DNA of 64,000 nt from Thermoplasmata archaeon (GTDB lineage: Archaea; Thermoplasmatota; Penumbrarchaeia; JAEHCK01), in assembly GCA_020696345.1 (NCBI GenBank), contig JAEHCK010000005.1, positions 1-64,000 on the forward strand. Reading direction: 5' to 3'. Under the pieces are notes generated by a model. It did not search any database. It saw only the letters and a program-made list of their open reading frames with translations, and was not told the origin of the DNA. Shown in pieces: positions 61,278 through 64,000 of this stretch (position 1 is its first letter; every line of letters begins with the position of its first letter). Both the position numbers and the translations under genes were made by a program.

Positions 61278-62279
61278 ATGGAGCTTGTAGACCGGTTACT
61301 TGCCGGCGATAGACGCGCAGTAGCCAGATTGATCTCGATGATAGAGAATAGTGAGCCAGAGGCCATTACGGCCATGAGCCTCTTATATGAGCATACAGGT
61401 AATGCGCATATCGTGGGTATCACAGGTCCACCCGGTGCGGGAAAGAGCACAGTGGTTGAAAAGCTCGCAATTCATGCACGCACCAAGGGCAAGACCGTTG
61501 GCATAATCGCTGTTGACCCTTCAAGCCCGTTCACCGGTGGTGCACTATTGGGCGACCGTGTGCGAATGCAATCGGTCTCCACCGACCCGGGTGTATTTAT
61601 CCGCAGCATGAGCACACGTGGACACCTGGGCGGGGTTGCAAAGGCCACAAATGATGCCGTTCGCATACTAGATGCGTTTAAAAAAGATATTATAATGGTA
61701 GAGACCGTTGGTGCGGGGCAGTCAGAAGTGGATATAGTTAAAACAGCACATACTACGGTAATAGTTGAAATGCCCGGTTTGGGTGATGATATCCAGGCGA
61801 TCAAAGCCGGTATCCTGGAAATAGGTGATATCTTTGCGGTAAATAAGGCGGACCGTGATGGTGTGGAAAGGACCATGACAGAATTGAACACCATGTTGGA
61901 CCTGAACCCTACCAGGTACGAGAACGGTTGGCGGCCGCCGGTGATAAGTGTAATTGCACGCGAGAGCAAGGGAATTGAAGAACTTTACAACAAAATAATA
62001 GAGCATATGGAGTACCTAAGATCGTCAGGCGAGTACTCGAGTGTGCAGCATGTACGTTACCAGGAAGATTTCATGGATATCCTCAAGCAGAATCTGACCA
62101 CCTACATTTTGAACAAGGTGATCGACAAAGGCAAGTTTGATGAACTGGTCGAGCAGTTGATGCAGCACAATATCGACCCATATCGAGCTACCGATGATAT
62201 GCTGAAATCCATCCTGGGTGAAGCTATCTGTTTGGATATGAATGAAAAGGGTAAAAAGCCAAAAAAAGACAAAAAATAA
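61278..62279 (+). CDS. meaB: MeaB/ArgK-type GTPase, mutase chaperone
   Basis: A 333-residue G3E-type GTPase. The P-loop GPPGAGKST is at residues 50-58, the metal and base motifs are VDPSSPFTGGALLGDRVRM, VETVGAGQSEVD and NKAD near 188. MeaB loads and protects methylmalonyl-CoA mutase, in keeping with the preceding mcmA2. The start is the ATG at 61278 with a TTGGTGA site; an earlier GTG is less likely. A C-terminal helical part ends in a Lys-rich tail. The FGGY kinase gene follows 24 bp later, so the three form an operon. Confidence 0.95.
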   Translation: MELVDRLLAGDRRAVARLISMIENSEPEAITAMSLLYEHTGNAHIVGITGPPGAGKSTVVEKLAIHARTKGKTVGIIAVDPSSPFTGGALLGDRVRMQSVSTDPGVFIRSMSTRGHLGGVAKATNDAVRILDAFKKDIIMVETVGAGQSEVDIVKTAHTTVIVEMPGLGDDIQAIKAGILEIGDIFAVNKADRDGVERTMTELNTMLDLNPTRYENGWRPPVISVIARESKGIEELYNKIIEHMEYLRSSGEYSSVQHVRYQEDFMDILKQNLTTYILNKVIDKGKFDELVEQLMQHNIDPYRATDDMLKSILGEAICLDMNEKGKKPKKDKK

Positions 62280-62303
62280 TGGGTCATATCTGGAGTTCAG
62301 CAA

Positions 62304-63818
62304 ATGTCAGAACTTGTAGCGGCTATTGATGTAGGTACCACGGGGACGCACACAATAATTTTCAACACCGCTGGGAAAATGGCCGCAAGCGCATATAAAG
62401 AATATCCGAGTATAATGCCGCAAATCGGATATGTTGAGCAGGATGCAAACCAATGGTGGCTTGCAGTGGTTGAAACCTTAAGGTCGGTCTGTAAAGATCC
62501 TGCCGTGGAAAAACAAGATATTATAGCCATAACGGTGACAAACCAACGCGAGACAATAGTGCCAGTTGATCGTGCGGGTCAACCACTACATAATGCAATA
62601 GTTTGGCAAGATCGACGTACGGTCAAACAATGTCAAGCCATTAACCGGGCTGTTGGTCAAGAGGATATCTATAAAACCACCGGCCTGATCATCGACCCAT
62701 ATTTCTCCGCATCCAAGTTAATGTGGTTGAAAGATAATAAGCCAAAGATCTTTGATTCGACACACAAATTCCTGCTGGTGCATGATTTTATCGTAAACAA
62801 ACTAACAGGCGAGTTCGTCACCGACCACTCGAACGCGTCAAGAACTATGCTGTTCGATATTAATGATCTGTGTTGGAGCGATCTGCTCTGCGATGAACTG
62901 GGCATTCCACAATATAAATTGCCGCGTTCAGTGCCTTCCGCCACGGTCATTGGTACACTCACATCCAAGGCGGCTGCACATATAGGGGTGAACCGGGATA
63001 TACCTGTAATCGCCGGTGGTGGTGATCAGCAGTGCGCTGCACTCGGTCTTGGTGTGGTCAGTGAGGGGTTGGTTTCGGCCAACACAGGAACAGGCACGTT
63101 TATTCTTGCTCATATGAAAAAACCCAGGCTCGATCAGAAAATGCGTGTACTCTGCAGTTTATCGGTAATACCCGGTGAAACTGTTCTTGAAGCAAGTATT
63201 TTTACAACTGGTGCGGTCTATCGCTGGTTCAGGGATAATTTTGCACATTTTGAGAAAGAGCATGCAAGAATGATGGGTTTTGATGTGTATGAGCTGCTTA
63301 ATAAAGAGGTAGAATCCGCACAACCGGGTGCACATGGGTTGTTCATGGTGCCGCATTTTGCGGGAGCGGGGGCGCCGCATTGGCAGCCTCAAGCAAAGGG
63401 CATGTTGTATGGTCTAACCCTGGCACATTCGAGACCCGACGTTTTACGCGCCATTATAGAGGGTATATGCTTTGAAGTCAAGACTTCTTTGGACGTGTTC
63501 AGTGATCTTGGAATTGATATTTCAGAACTACGCATAGCCGGTGGCGCAACCAGGGCCGAGATCTGGAACCAGCTTCAGGCAGATATTTACGGCCTGCCAG
63601 TTGCAAAGACAGAGCACGAAGAGACAACTGCACTCGGTGCGGCGATACTGGGGTGTTTGGGCTGTAAGGTATTTCGAACCTATGACGAGGCGGTGGATCG
63701 GATGGTTGAACTTAGAACCAAATACGATCCAAGAACAAAATTAAAAAGATTTTACAAAGACCAGTATTTAAAATATAAAAAATTATACGAGTGTGTTGCA
63801 AGCAATTTGCATTCATAA
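62304..63818 (+). CDS. FGGY-family carbohydrate kinase, probable glycerol kinase
   Basis: A 504-residue kinase with the two actin-like halves of the FGGY family. The N-terminus AAIDVGTTGTHTIIF binds phosphate. TNQRET, IVWQDRRT and YFSASKLMWL closely follow glycerol kinase wording. The C-terminal half has GGGDQQCAALGLG, TGTGTFILA and GLTLAHSRPDVLRAIIEGI. Some positions lean to xylulokinase-like members, so glycerol is the best but not the only substrate. It is the last gene of the mutase-meaB operon, an unusual partner for that pair, and may join by position only. Confidence 0.85.
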   Translation: MSELVAAIDVGTTGTHTIIFNTAGKMAASAYKEYPSIMPQIGYVEQDANQWWLAVVETLRSVCKDPAVEKQDIIAITVTNQRETIVPVDRAGQPLHNAIVWQDRRTVKQCQAINRAVGQEDIYKTTGLIIDPYFSASKLMWLKDNKPKIFDSTHKFLLVHDFIVNKLTGEFVTDHSNASRTMLFDINDLCWSDLLCDELGIPQYKLPRSVPSATVIGTLTSKAAAHIGVNRDIPVIAGGGDQQCAALGLGVVSEGLVSANTGTGTFILAHMKKPRLDQKMRVLCSLSVIPGETVLEASIFTTGAVYRWFRDNFAHFEKEHARMMGFDVYELLNKEVESAQPGAHGLFMVPHFAGAGAPHWQPQAKGMLYGLTLAHSRPDVLRAIIEGICFEVKTSLDVFSDLGIDISELRIAGGATRAEIWNQLQADIYGLPVAKTEHEETTALGAAILGCLGCKVFRTYDEAVDRMVELRTKYDPRTKLKRFYKDQYLKYKKLYECVASNLHS

Positions 63819-63857
63819 ATGCAAATTATATTATATGTAAATGCAATGTAGATACAG

Positions 63858-63876
63858 GTTCTAAAATAATTAGAAC
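63858..63876 (+). terminator. Small hairpin after the FGGY kinase gene
   Basis: GTTCTAA (63858) and TTAGAAC (63870) form a perfect seven-bp stem with a five-base loop, 40 bp after the kinase stop. It could act in termination. The remaining bases to the window end show no gene. Confidence 0.35.
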
Positions 63877-64000
63877 TGAATAGAGGCGATTGACTGGTCT
63901 ATAATCGTAGTTATAAGAAGAAAAAGGGGTCAAAACAAGGTCAAGAATCTAGTGATTATATTCGTGTCCGGTTGCCAAATATAAAAAATCACGAGATCTT

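Overview
The window looks archaeal and most likely comes from an uncultivated Thermoplasmatota lineage. Evidence seen in the sequence: archaeal ribosomal proteins eS1, eL15, eL18, uL13 and uS9, the archaeal polymerase subunit Rpo10, an archaeal-type glutamyl-tRNA synthetase, a UbiA enzyme of the ether-lipid type, TATA-box promoters, Shine-Dalgarno sites of the GGTGA or GGAGG type, and many huge secreted proteins with Ca-binding thrombospondin type-3 (TSP3) repeats. A secreted gingipain-like (C25) peptidase next to papain-like machinery suits a protein-degrading sediment archaeon of the MBG-D kind, but that lineage call is inference.

Layout. 1-3.2 kb: the edge of a prepilin peptidase gene, a KaiC-like ATPase and a zinc-ribbon CPBP membrane protease. 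3.7-12 kb: a membrane-anchored sensor with two cytosolic winged helices, a small membrane protein, a lysine-rich coiled-coil membrane protein, a C25-like peptidase and a four-helix membrane protein with a Pro/Arg-rich tail. 12.2-19.3 kb: gltX, UbiA, eS1, a small TSP3 protein and a DHH phosphoesterase. 19.5-26.2 kb: hdrC-hdrB and a small partner, a striking dyad-symmetric box array, a SemiSWEET, a glycosyltransferase, eL15 and a Cas4-like nuclease split by eight membrane helices. 26.4-38.8 kb: a minus-strand operon of a 2658-residue TSP3/transglutaminase protein, a DUF4350-like protein, a DUF58 protein and a membrane protein. 39.3-43.4 kb: small genes, then eL18-uL13-uS9-rpoN, then a DnaJ with four zinc ribbons. 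43.9-60.4 kb: three giant surface proteins and a histidine phosphatase. 60.8-63.8 kb: B12-binding mutase subunit, MeaB and an FGGY kinase.

How it hangs together. Much of the coding capacity is cell-surface: secreted peptidases, Ca-binding TSP3 stalks, beta-helix and Ig-like ectodomains, each anchored by a single C-terminal helix with a distinctive cytosolic tail (basic, acidic, zinc ribbon or DNA-binding). The DUF58/transglutaminase/DUF4350 operon resembles a widespread envelope-associated module, here without its usual MoxR ATPase. Central metabolism is represented by Hdr-type electron transfer and the methylmalonyl-CoA mutase accessory genes.

The least expected signals are the membrane-embedded Cas4-like nuclease; G-rich repeats that fill every convergent gene gap longer than 100 bp and always read G-rich in the sense of the gene just ended; an 82-bp array of eight CGAAT/ATTCG boxes in perfect dyad order; and a 27-bp minisatellite shared by two distant gaps. 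No tRNA, rRNA, CRISPR array, transposase or virus-like element was recognised.
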